From: Endozoicomonas sp. G2_2
GTDB taxonomy: Bacteria > Pseudomonadota > Gammaproteobacteria > Nevskiales > Salinisphaeraceae
Length of the DNA stretch: 40,713 nucleotides
NCBI RefSeq assembly: GCF_017744135.1
Contig: NZ_JAGHQU010000021.1
Span: 1 to 40,713 of the forward strand
Direction of reading: 5' to 3'
The notes beneath the pieces were generated by a model, which saw only the letters and a program-made list of their open reading frames with translations, made no database searches and had not been told where the DNA came from. A program made the position numbers and the translations under genes. This document shows, in pieces, positions 1 to 10,740 of this stretch. The first letter of the stretch is position 1, and every line of letters starts with the position of its first letter.

Positions 1-123
1 ACCAGCGTGCTCGAAGGCATGAACAACCGCATTAAAGTCATCAAACGCCAAGCCTATGGCTTTCGTAACGCCGACTACTTCTTCCTCAAAATCAAAGCCG
101 CGTTTCCCGGTAAAGTGCGATGA
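1..123 (+). CDS. ISL3-family transposase, C-terminal fragment (cut by the window edge)
   Basis: Frame 1 is open from the first base to a TGA at 121-123 and encodes 40 residues. It includes LEGMNNRIKVIKRQAYGFR followed by YFFLKIKAAFPG, which is the characteristic end of ISL3-family (DDE_Tnp_ISL3) transposases. These enzymes cut and paste their own insertion sequence. Only the C-terminus is visible, so completeness and activity cannot be judged. Only a few bases separate the stop codon from the terminator hairpin of the neighbouring protease gene, so any terminal inverted repeat must be very short, overlap that hairpin, or be lost. The family call is firm; the state of the element is unknown. 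Confidence 0.8.
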   Translation, partial: TSVLEGMNNRIKVIKRQAYGFRNADYFFLKIKAAFPGKVR

Positions 124-126
124 ACC

Positions 127-158
127 ATAAAAAAGGCCCGGCGCGGGGCCGGGCCTTG
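127..158 (-). terminator. Intrinsic terminator of the HtrA protease gene
   Basis: A perfect 10-bp stem (AAGGCCCGGC at 133-142, GCCGGGCCTT at 148-157) has a 5-base loop. On the minus strand it is followed by a run of Ts (As at 129-134 on the plus strand). It lies just past the stop codon of the minus-strand protease gene. Confidence 0.85.
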
Positions 159-174
159 CAGCGCGCGGCTGCGA

Positions 175-1587
<1,413 letters not shown>

Positions 1588-1749
1588 AGGTCCTTACTCG
1601 TTGGTGTGTTCACCATACGACCGGCGTACCCCGGATCGTCCCGCTGCCTAAGACCGCTCAGCGGCGCGCGAGTTTCATCGCGCCCTGTTCAAGTGCTGCC
1701 TGCGCCGGTTGGCGCAACACGCTGTTCATGCAGTCTTCGATACCCGCCG

Positions 1750-2805
1750 TCACGTCTGGCGATGCACGACACGCGCGAGCCCGCTCTCTGCGAACACGCG
1801 GCTGATGGCCAGCCGCGATTGCTCGGTCAGGCGGGCGATGAGTCCGGTCTTGTGCCGCATGCCGACGGTGAAGACATCGCGACCGTCCTTGGCCGCCGCG
1901 AGCATGACGTCGTCGCTGGTGGAGACTTCGTCGACCAGCGCCAGCTCGAGCGCCTGGGTGCCATGCCAGTGCTCGCCGGTGGCGACCCGATCGATATCCA
2001 GCGCCGGCCGGTATTTGGCCACGAAATGCTTGAACAGGCCGTGGGTGTCCTCGAGTTCCTCGCGGAACTTGGCGCGGCCTTCTTCGGTGTTCTCGCCGAA
2101 CACGGTGAGGGTACGCTTGTAGTCGCCGGCGGTATGCAGTTCGAAATCCACCTGCTTGTCCTTGAGCAAACGGTGAAAGTTGGGAATCTGGGCGACCACG
2201 CCAATCGAACCGATGATCGCGAACGGTGCGGCAACGATGCGCTCGCCCACGCAGGCCATCATGTAGCCGCCGCTGGCGGCCAGCTGGTCGACACAGACCG
2301 TCAGCCGCACGCCGGCATCGCGTAGACGGGCGAGCTGGGAGGCAGCCAGGCCGTAGCTGTGCACCATGCCGCCGGCGGACTCGAGCCGGATCATGACTTC
2401 GTCGTCGGACTCGACCACCTGCAGCACGGCGGTGATCGCATCGCGCAGGGAGTCGACCGCCGATGCGCGGATGTCGCCGTCAAAATCCAGCACAAAAAGG
2501 CGGGCGGGCTCGTGGCGCTTGCCGAGCTTTTCTGCCTTGCGCTTCTGTTTCTGCTCGACCTTGCGCCGTTTGGCGCGCGCCTTGCGCTCGCTGGGGTTGA
2601 GCAGGGTGGCGTTGAGCGTTTCGGCCATGCGCTCGAGCCGATCGTTGACGTGCGTGACCTGCAGGCTCTCGCCGTCACGCTCGGCCCGCGCCTCGGCCAG
2701 AATGCTCAGGATCCATGCAACGGCCAGGCCGATGGCGATGACCACGGTGGCAGCCTTGGCCAGAAACAGGCCGTAGTTCACGGCGAAATCGGCAATCAGC
2801 TCCAT
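1750..2805 (-). CDS. sohB: SohB-type inner-membrane S49 peptidase
   Basis: This 351-residue protein is a probable membrane-anchored protease of the signal peptide peptidase family S49. An N-terminal hydrophobic helix (about 10-36) anchors it. A lysine- and arginine-rich stretch (about 72-98) follows, as in SohB proteins, and then the ClpP-like peptidase domain. The catalytic dyad is visible as Ser178 in AASGGYMM and Lys230 in GDYKRTLT, with the conserved GSIGVV between them. The length matches SohB (about 350) rather than the 600-residue SppA. The gene lies 61 bp downstream of hemH in the same direction and is probably co-transcribed with it. The start is supported by the anchor helix; the ribosome site is weak (GGAA). 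Confidence 0.92.
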   Translation of the reverse strand: MELIADFAVNYGLFLAKAATVVIAIGLAVAWILSILAEARAERDGESLQVTHVNDRLERMAETLNATLLNPSERKARAKRRKVEQKQKRKAEKLGKRHEPARLFVLDFDGDIRASAVDSLRDAITAVLQVVESDDEVMIRLESAGGMVHSYGLAASQLARLRDAGVRLTVCVDQLAASGGYMMACVGERIVAAPFAIIGSIGVVAQIPNFHRLLKDKQVDFELHTAGDYKRTLTVFGENTEEGRAKFREELEDTHGLFKHFVAKYRPALDIDRVATGEHWHGTQALELALVDEVSTSDDVMLAAAKDGRDVFTVGMRHKTGLIARLTEQSRLAISRVFAESGLARVVHRQT

Positions 2806-2866
2806 ATAAGCGGGTTCCGGTTGTCAGCGCGGGGCGAGCGGATACCGCCGTCGCCAGACCGGCAGG

Positions 2867-3871
2867 CTAGAGCCAGCCGGACAGTTCGCGCTTGATCAGA
2901 TGCGTGAACAGATCGACATGATCGTCACGCGCGTTGAGCGCGGGAATATACCGCAGAGAGCCACCGCCCGCGTTCTCGAAATACTCGCGGTTTTCTTCCT
3001 TGATCTCTTCGAGCGTCTCCAGACAGTCGGAGGAAAAGCCCGGGCACATCACGTCCACGCTTTTCATGCCGGCAGCACCCCAGGCTTTCATGGTCTCGTC
3101 GAGATAGGGCTGCAGCCAGGGCTCGCGCCCGAATCGGGACTGAAAACAGACCTTGTACTCGTTGCGCGACAGGCCGAGTTCCGCGGCCAGTAGCTGGGCG
3201 GTGATGCCGCAATCGCGCGGGTAGGGGTCGCCCTGTTTCACGTAGCGCTTGGGAATGCCGTGAAACGACAGCACCAGCTTTTCGCCGCGCCCGTGCTCGG
3301 CCCAGTGTTCACGCACCGAATTGGCGAGTGCCTGAATATAAGCCGGTTCGTCGTGATAGCGATTGATCTGGCGTAGCGCCGGCGGCTCGGCCCAGTCGGC
3401 AAGCACTTCGCTGACCTTGTCGAAGGTGGTGGCGACCGTGGTGGCCGAATACTGCGGATAGGCCGGCAGCACTAGCACTTGCTTGCAGCCGGCCGCATCC
3501 AGTTCCTGCAGGCCGGCTTCGATCGAGGGGTTGCCATAGCGCATCGCCAGGGCAACGTGCACCGGCTGCTCCAGTTCGCTGTCGAGGCGCGACTGGATCT
3601 GTTCGACCTGCCGGCGTGCATAGACCAGCAGCGGCGAGCCTTCTTCCATCCACACGGAGCGATAGCCCTCGGCCGAGTTCTTGGGCCGAAAGGTGAGAAT
3701 GAAACCGTAGAGGATGGGAAGCCAGAGCGCGCGGTTGAGGTCGACGACCCGCCGGTCGCTCAAGAACTCCGCGAGATAGCGTCTGACCGCGGGGACCGAG
3801 GTATCGTCGGGTGTACCCAGGTTGGTGAACAGCACGCCGATCGGGCGCGGTGCACGGCGGGAACTCATCAT
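2867..3871 (-). CDS. hemH: Ferrochelatase (protoporphyrin ferrochelatase)
   Basis: This 334-residue protein inserts Fe2+ into protoporphyrin IX, the last step of protoheme synthesis. It has the N-terminal LFTNLGTPDD motif, the catalytic His204 in SFHGIP, and the C-terminal signature with Glu285 (CPGFSSDCLETLEEI). The length is normal and the whole chain is intact. Two adjacent ATG codons can start it (3871 or 3868), and neither has a clear Shine-Dalgarno sequence. A perfect 9-4-9 palindrome ends 10 bp before the first ATG, which suggests local regulation. sohB follows on the same strand. The identification is secure. Confidence 0.95.
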   Translation of the reverse strand: MMSSRRAPRPIGVLFTNLGTPDDTSVPAVRRYLAEFLSDRRVVDLNRALWLPILYGFILTFRPKNSAEGYRSVWMEEGSPLLVYARRQVEQIQSRLDSELEQPVHVALAMRYGNPSIEAGLQELDAAGCKQVLVLPAYPQYSATTVATTFDKVSEVLADWAEPPALRQINRYHDEPAYIQALANSVREHWAEHGRGEKLVLSFHGIPKRYVKQGDPYPRDCGITAQLLAAELGLSRNEYKVCFQSRFGREPWLQPYLDETMKAWGAAGMKSVDVMCPGFSSDCLETLEEIKEENREYFENAGGGSLRYIPALNARDDHVDLFTHLIKRELSGWL

Positions 3872-3881
3872 TTGCGCTCGC

Positions 3882-3903
3882 TATCGTATTGCGGAATACG
3901 ATA
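3882..3903. promoter_or_regulatory. Perfect 9-4-9 palindrome directly upstream of hemH
   Basis: The half-sites TATCGTATT (3882-3890) and AATACGATA (3895-3903) are exact reverse complements separated by GCGG. The site ends 10 bp before the hemH ATG, where a strong ribosome site is absent. It could be an operator for a dimeric regulator or an mRNA hairpin near the start codon. It does not resemble a Fur box. Its role is inferred from position and symmetry only. Confidence 0.55.
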
Positions 3904-3918
3904 CGTAGGGTCGATGAC

Positions 3919-3948
3919 GCGAGATGCAACCACGAGGTTGCATCCCGC
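3919..3948. repeat. Stem-loop between the AGCS symporter gene and hemH
   Basis: GATGCAACC (3923-3931) and GGTTGCATC (3936-3944) are exact reverse complements around a 4-base loop. The stem extends to 13 bp with one mismatch (GCG at 3919-3921 against CGC at 3946-3948). It lies about 25 bp past the symporter stop codon and has no T-run. It could end or protect the symporter transcript, or be a dispersed REP-like unit. I saw no second copy in this window. Confidence 0.45.
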
Positions 3949-3972
3949 GCTGTCCGGTCTGTCGGGCCGCGT

Positions 3973-5313
<1,341 letters not shown>

Positions 5314-5365
5314 GATCGATTCCCCCAGAATAAAGACAGCGACCCGCGGCCGCGATTGAGTGACG

Positions 5366-6703
5366 TTAGCCGAAAAAGCCCTGAATCAGAATCCAGGCGA
5401 TGCCCAGCGGCGCAACAAAGCGCAGGATGAACAGCCACAGGCCGGCGAGCGGCATGGCCTGTCCGGGGTGTGACTTCAATGCCTCGACTGCCCGCGGGCC
5501 CATGAACCAGCCCACGAACAGGGCGATGAACAGACCGCCGACCGGCATCATCACCGACGATGTCATGAAGTCCGCCAGATCCAGGAAGCCCTTGCCGGCG
5601 ATGGTCACGTCGGACCACACGCCCTGGGAAAGCGAGACCGGCACGCCGATCAAGAAGATCACAATGCCCGCGCCGATGGTCGCGGCCGGGCGGCTCAGGC
5701 CCTTTTCATCCACGAAATAGCTCACGACCACCTCGAGCAGCGAAACCGCGGAGGTGAGTGCGGCGATGGACAGCAGGACGAAGAACGCGATGCCGAACAA
5801 CGTCCCCGCGGGCATCTCGGTGAACACGGCGGGCAGGGTCATGAAGGTAAGTCCCGGCCCGGCGCCCGGCTCGAGCCCGGCAGCGAAGACCGCCGGCAGA
5901 ATCACCAGGCCGGCCAGCAGTGCAACCAGCGTATCCAGACCCACGACCATGGACGCGTCACGCGGCAGGTTCTGCTCGCTGGACATGTACGAGCCGTAGG
6001 TCAGCATCGCGCCCATGCCGAGCGACAACGAGAAGAACGCCTGGCTGACCGCGCCACCCCAGGTGCCGGCGGTGACCTCGCTCCAGTTCGGCATGAGATA
6101 GAACGACAGACCCGCGCCAGCGCCCGGCAGCGTGATGGCGCGTATCGCCAGCACGACGAGCAGCAGGAAGAGCAGCGGCATCAGCCATTTGGAGGCACGC
6201 TCGATGCCGGATGCCACACCCCCGAGCACCACGCCGATCATCAGCACGGTGAAGATCGCCGCGTATACCAGCGGCTGTACCGGCGAGGAGACGAAGTCGG
6301 TGAAAATCGTTCCGTTCTGTTCGACATTCAGGCCGCCGAAGCTGCCGGCGCCCATGAACACGACGTAGGCCAGGGTCCAGCCGGCCACGACGATATAGAA
6401 AGACAGGATGATGAAAGCCGTCGCCACTCCGAGACCGCCGACGACCGACCAGCCGCGGCCAGCCAGCTTGCGGAACGCGCCAACGGGGTTGAGCTGCGTG
6501 GTGCGGCCAATGGCCAGTTCTGCCATCACCAGCGACAGACCGAAGAACAGCACGCAGCCGAGATAGATGATGAGGAATGCGCCACCGCCGTTGGCGCCGG
6601 CCATGTAGGGGAACTTCCAGACGTTGCCCAGCCCGACCGCGGAGCCGGCAGACGCCATGATGAAGCCCATGCGGCTGCCCCAGTGTTCGCGTGTGACGCT
6701 CAT
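5366..6703 (-). CDS. Neurotransmitter:sodium symporter (NSS/SNF family) amino-acid transporter
   Basis: This 445-residue protein is predicted to be an Na+-coupled amino-acid transporter with a LeuT fold. The N-terminus has the hallmark first helix (REHWGSRMGFIMASAGSAVG, then GNVWKFPYMAGANGGG), whose unwound part binds Na+ and substrate in characterised members. About eleven to twelve hydrophobic helices follow. The ATG is fixed by the conserved N-terminus, yet no Shine-Dalgarno precedes it. Instead its first bases overlap, as ATGA, the stop codon of a 16-codon ORF with a strong ribosome site. This suggests translational coupling. The substrate cannot be read from the sequence. Confidence 0.92.
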   Translation of the reverse strand: MSVTREHWGSRMGFIMASAGSAVGLGNVWKFPYMAGANGGGAFLIIYLGCVLFFGLSLVMAELAIGRTTQLNPVGAFRKLAGRGWSVVGGLGVATAFIILSFYIVVAGWTLAYVVFMGAGSFGGLNVEQNGTIFTDFVSSPVQPLVYAAIFTVLMIGVVLGGVASGIERASKWLMPLLFLLLVVLAIRAITLPGAGAGLSFYLMPNWSEVTAGTWGGAVSQAFFSLSLGMGAMLTYGSYMSSEQNLPRDASMVVGLDTLVALLAGLVILPAVFAAGLEPGAGPGLTFMTLPAVFTEMPAGTLFGIAFFVLLSIAALTSAVSLLEVVVSYFVDEKGLSRPAATIGAGIVIFLIGVPVSLSQGVWSDVTIAGKGFLDLADFMTSSVMMPVGGLFIALFVGWFMGPRAVEALKSHPGQAMPLAGLWLFILRFVAPLGIAWILIQGFFG

Positions 6704-6750
6704 GCGTGCACCGCGCGGCCGATGAACAGGATGCTGGCTTGCTCGTGCAT
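6700..6750 (-). CDS. Short leader ORF (16 codons) coupled to the NSS transporter gene
   Basis: The reading frame encodes MHEQASILFIGRAVHA and stops within the ATGA shared with the transporter start codon. It has a strong Shine-Dalgarno, GGGGGAG, 8 bases before its ATG, whereas the transporter has none of its own. The peptide is not a membrane helix, so it does not resemble the MetS-type small subunits that accompany some NSS transporters. It is not rich in one amino acid, so classical attenuation is not obvious. The reading frame, ribosome site and overlap are direct observations; translation and a coupling role are inferred. Confidence 0.5.
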   Translation of the reverse strand: MHEQASILFIGRAVHA

Positions 6751-6764
6751 TGTTGCTACTCCCC

Positions 6765-6785
6765 CACGGCGTGCGTCACGCCGTG
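6765..6785 (-). promoter_or_regulatory. Hairpin abutting the ribosome site of the NSS leader ORF
   Basis: CACGGCGTG (6765-6773) and CACGCCGTG (6777-6785) form a perfect 9-bp stem with a 3-base loop. In the mRNA the hairpin comes first and shares its last G with the GGGGGAG ribosome site of the leader ORF. It could tune translation of the leader and the coupled transporter. Confidence 0.45.
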
Positions 6786-6800
6786 TCTGACTGCGGCGGC

Positions 6801-6818
6801 TTTCACGATGACGTGAAA
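6801..6818. promoter_or_regulatory. Operator-like inverted repeat upstream of the NSS transporter
   Basis: TTTCACG (6801-6807) and CGTGAAA (6812-6818) are exact reverse complements with a 4-bp spacer. The site lies about 50 bp upstream of the leader ORF and downstream of a possible promoter. No specific regulator can be named. Confidence 0.35.
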
Positions 6819-6893
6819 CTACAGCACGAACCGTGCCTGCATAGCCGCGTTTTCCCCCAGAATCCGCCGCCCCCGCGACGGTTGTCTTTATCC

Positions 6894-6909
6894 TGCCATC
6901 TTTGTGCCA
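6894..6909 (-). promoter_or_regulatory. rpoN-dependent: Possible sigma-54 promoter for the transporter genes
   Basis: On the minus strand the sequence is TGGCACAAAGATGGCA. The -24 element TGGCAC is perfect. The -12 element reads TGGC instead of TTGC, at the required GG-to-GC distance of 12. It lies about 140 bp before the leader ORF. One mismatch in a GC-rich genome makes this tentative. Confidence 0.3.
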
Positions 6910-6956
6910 CGCTGTCCCGTACGATGTTAGACAGTGCGCGCAGGCTCATGAGCGCG

Positions 6957-6990
6957 CAAGAAAAAGGCGGGCTCGAAGGCCCGCCTTTCC
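6957..6990 (-). terminator. Intrinsic terminator of the thiolase gene
   Basis: A perfect 10-bp stem (AAAGGCGGGC at 6963-6972, GCCCGCCTTT at 6979-6988) has a 6-base loop. On the minus strand the T-run completes it (As at 6961-6965). It lies about 35 bp past the thiolase stop codon. Confidence 0.85.
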
Positions 6991-7025
6991 CTGTCCACTG
7001 GCTGTACGTCAGCCGGCCGGATGCA

Positions 7026-8312
7026 TTACGGCTTTTCCAGGATGGCCGTCACGCCCTGGCCGCCGGCGGCACAGATCGAGATCAGGCCGCGACCGCCGCC
7101 ATTCTCGTCGAGGATCTTGGCCAGGGTGGCCACGATGCGCGTGCCGGTGGCGGCAAACGGGTGACCAAGCGCGACCGAAGAGCCCTTCACGTTGAGCTTG
7201 GATGTGTCGATCGAGCCGAGCGGGGTGTCGCGCCCCAGGCGCTCCTTGCAGTATTTCTTAGACTCCCACGCCTTAAGCGTGCACAGAACCTGTGCAGCGA
7301 AGGCTTCGTGGATCTCGTAGAAGTCGAAGTCCTGCAGGGTCAGGCCGGCCGCGTCGAGCATGTCGGCAACGGCGTAGGTGGGCGACATCAGCAGGCCTTC
7401 GCCGCCGTCGACGAAGTCCACCGCTGCGGTGCGCGAGTAGGGGGTGAAATAGGCCAGTACCGGAAGATCGTTCTCCTTGGCGTACTCCTCGCTCGTGAGC
7501 AGCACGCTGGAGGCACCGTCGGTCAGCGGCGTGGAGTTGGCCGCGGTGAGAGTGCCGTTTTCCTTGTCGAAGGCAGGCTTGAGCTTGGCCATCTGTTCGA
7601 CGCTGGTATCCGGGCGCAAGTTGTTGTCGCGCTCGACGCCCAGATACGGAAAGACCAGATCGTCGTAAAATCCGTCGACGTAGGCCTGGGCGGCATTCTT
7701 GTGGCTCGCCACGGCGAGTTCGTCCTGGGCCTTGCGCGAGATCTTCCATTCCTTGGCCATGAGCTCGCAGTGCTCGCCCATGGACAGGCCGGTGCGTGGC
7801 TCGCCGACGCCGGGGAAGCTCGGCACGAGATGGCGCGGCCGCACCTTGGCCAGCAGTTTGGCACGCTCGCCGCCGGTCTTGGCGCGGTTCACGTCGAGCA
7901 GGATCTTGCGCAACTCTTCATTAATTGCGATCGGCGCATCGGATGTGGTGTCCACGCCGCCGGCGATGCCGGAGTCGATCTGGCCCATGGCGATCTTGTT
8001 GGCCAGCAGCAGCGTGGCCTCGAGGCTGGTACCGCAGGCCTGTTGCACGTCGAACGCCGGGGTGTGCGGGTCGAGATCCGTGCCCAGTACGGCTTCGCGG
8101 GCGAGATTGAAGTCGCGCGAATGCTTGAGCACCGCGCCAGCCGCCACTTCACCGATCTGCTTGCCGGCGAGCTTGTACTTCTCGGACAGCGCCTTGATCG
8201 AGGCGGTGAGCATGTCTTTGTTGGACTGGTGGGAATACTTCGTGTTCGAGCGACAGAAGGGAATACGGGCGCCACCGACAATGGCGACGCGACGCGGCAT
8301 GTTATCTGCCAT
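7026..8312 (-). CDS. fadI: Acetyl-CoA C-acyltransferase (3-ketoacyl-CoA thiolase), FadI-like
   Basis: This 428-residue thiolase cleaves 3-ketoacyl-CoA in beta-oxidation, or runs in reverse as an acetyl-CoA acetyltransferase. All four active-site positions are present: Cys93 ([10 protein letters not shown]), His335 (EIHEAFAAQ), His384 (LGHPFAATG) and Cys414 (CAAGGQG). Length and internal motifs (such as [18 protein letters not shown]) match FadI more than the 390-residue FadA or PhaA types. The start is set at the ATG of MADNMPRR because GGAGGAG lies just upstream; a longer in-frame extension to 8393 lacks this support. There is no fadJ neighbour, and the gene is divergent from groES. The thiolase call is certain; the precise pathway is less so. 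Confidence 0.9.
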   Translation of the reverse strand: MADNMPRRVAIVGGARIPFCRSNTKYSHQSNKDMLTASIKALSEKYKLAGKQIGEVAAGAVLKHSRDFNLAREAVLGTDLDPHTPAFDVQQACGTSLEATLLLANKIAMGQIDSGIAGGVDTTSDAPIAINEELRKILLDVNRAKTGGERAKLLAKVRPRHLVPSFPGVGEPRTGLSMGEHCELMAKEWKISRKAQDELAVASHKNAAQAYVDGFYDDLVFPYLGVERDNNLRPDTSVEQMAKLKPAFDKENGTLTAANSTPLTDGASSVLLTSEEYAKENDLPVLAYFTPYSRTAAVDFVDGGEGLLMSPTYAVADMLDAAGLTLQDFDFYEIHEAFAAQVLCTLKAWESKKYCKERLGRDTPLGSIDTSKLNVKGSSVALGHPFAATGTRIVATLAKILDENGGGRGLISICAAGGQGVTAILEKP

Positions 8313-8468
8313 GACTCCTCCAGAAACGCCGGGCGGAATGCCGGCACGGATGAATGATGGCTTCAAGATAAATGTTGCAGTGCAAAGTGACAAGAAGCCC
8401 TTTCAAATGTGCAAGCCGGTCAGTGGCTTCCGTAACCGCCGCAGGACGCAAAAAAATCGCGGCGCGCT

Positions 8469-8496
8469 CTTGAAAGGGTTCGGGGTGGCCGCATCA
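8469..8496 (+). promoter_or_regulatory. Heat-shock (sigma-32-like) promoter of groESL
   Basis: CTTGAAA at 8469-8475 matches the sigma-32 -35 element. After 14 bases, CGCATCA (8490-8496) is close to the CCCATNT -10 element. The site is about 110 bp before the groES ATG. No CIRCE repeat was seen, which agrees with sigma-32 rather than HrcA control. The 292-bp gap 8313-8604 holds nothing else that I recognise. Confidence 0.6.
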
Positions 8497-8604
8497 ATGG
8501 CGGTGATTGAGATCGTCAATGGTGACGGTTTCGCCCGGCGGCCGACTCGGCACGTCGGGCAGGACGTTTTGATCTACAACCAACGTTTCGAGGAGAAGGG
8601 TGGC

Positions 8605-8892
8605 ATGAATATCCGTCCTTTACATGACCGTGTCGTCATCAAGCGGCTCGAGGAAGAGCAGAAGACGGCCGGGGGGATCGTCATTCCCGACACCGCCGCC
8701 GAAAAGCCGCAGCGCGGCGAAGTGATCGCCGTGGGTAACGGCAAGCCGCTGGACAACGGCGAGACGCGCAAGCCTGAAGTCAAGGTTGGCGATAAGGTCA
8801 TGTTCGGCAAGTTCTCGGGCACCGAAGTCAAGATCGACGGTGACGAAGTCGTCGTGATGCGCGAAGACGACATCTTGGCGGTGGTGGCCTGA
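8605..8892 (+). CDS. groES: Co-chaperonin GroES
   Basis: This 95-residue GroES (Cpn10) caps the GroEL ring during ATP-driven protein folding in the cytoplasm. It starts [18 protein letters not shown], carries the mobile loop [12 protein letters not shown] (about 17-28) and ends DDILAVVA, all standard. The ATG is preceded by AGGAGAAGGG. A much longer in-frame extension upstream is only open reading frame. It is the first gene of a two-gene operon with groEL, which starts 56 bp later. Confidence 0.97.
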   Translation: MNIRPLHDRVVIKRLEEEQKTAGGIVIPDTAAEKPQRGEVIAVGNGKPLDNGETRKPEVKVGDKVMFGKFSGTEVKIDGDEVVVMREDDILAVVA

Positions 8893-8936
8893 TAGGCCGC
8901 GTCGCTCCTGTCTACCGTTATCGAACACAGTATTAG

Positions 8937-10595
<1,659 letters not shown>

Positions 10596-10629
10596 ATCAT
10601 GTCGTTCCACGCACCCTGCGTGAACGAAG

Positions 10630-10655
10630 AGCCCCGCCTCGCGCGGGGCTTTTTT
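10630..10655 (+). terminator. Intrinsic terminator of the groESL operon
   Basis: AGCCCCGC (10630-10637) pairs with GCGGGGCT (10643-10650) around a 5-base loop, followed by a run of Ts to 10655. It lies about 35 bp past the groEL stop. Confidence 0.9.
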
Positions 10656-10740
10656 ATGCGCGGTGTTCGCGCCGGTATGCAATCGCTCGCCGTGCCGCTA
10701 GGCTGAGCCGGCTTGCCGTCATTTGCTTCAAGGACAGTTC

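Noticed and set aside
1658..1753. A 31-codon GTG frame overlapping the sohB stop as GTGA
   Set aside because: The overlap is suggestive, but there is no ribosome site, no recognised family, and such frames arise easily at this GC content.
8313..8393. N-terminal extension of the thiolase
   Set aside because: The GGAGGAG site directly before the ATG at 8312 and the family's normal N-terminus favour the shorter protein.
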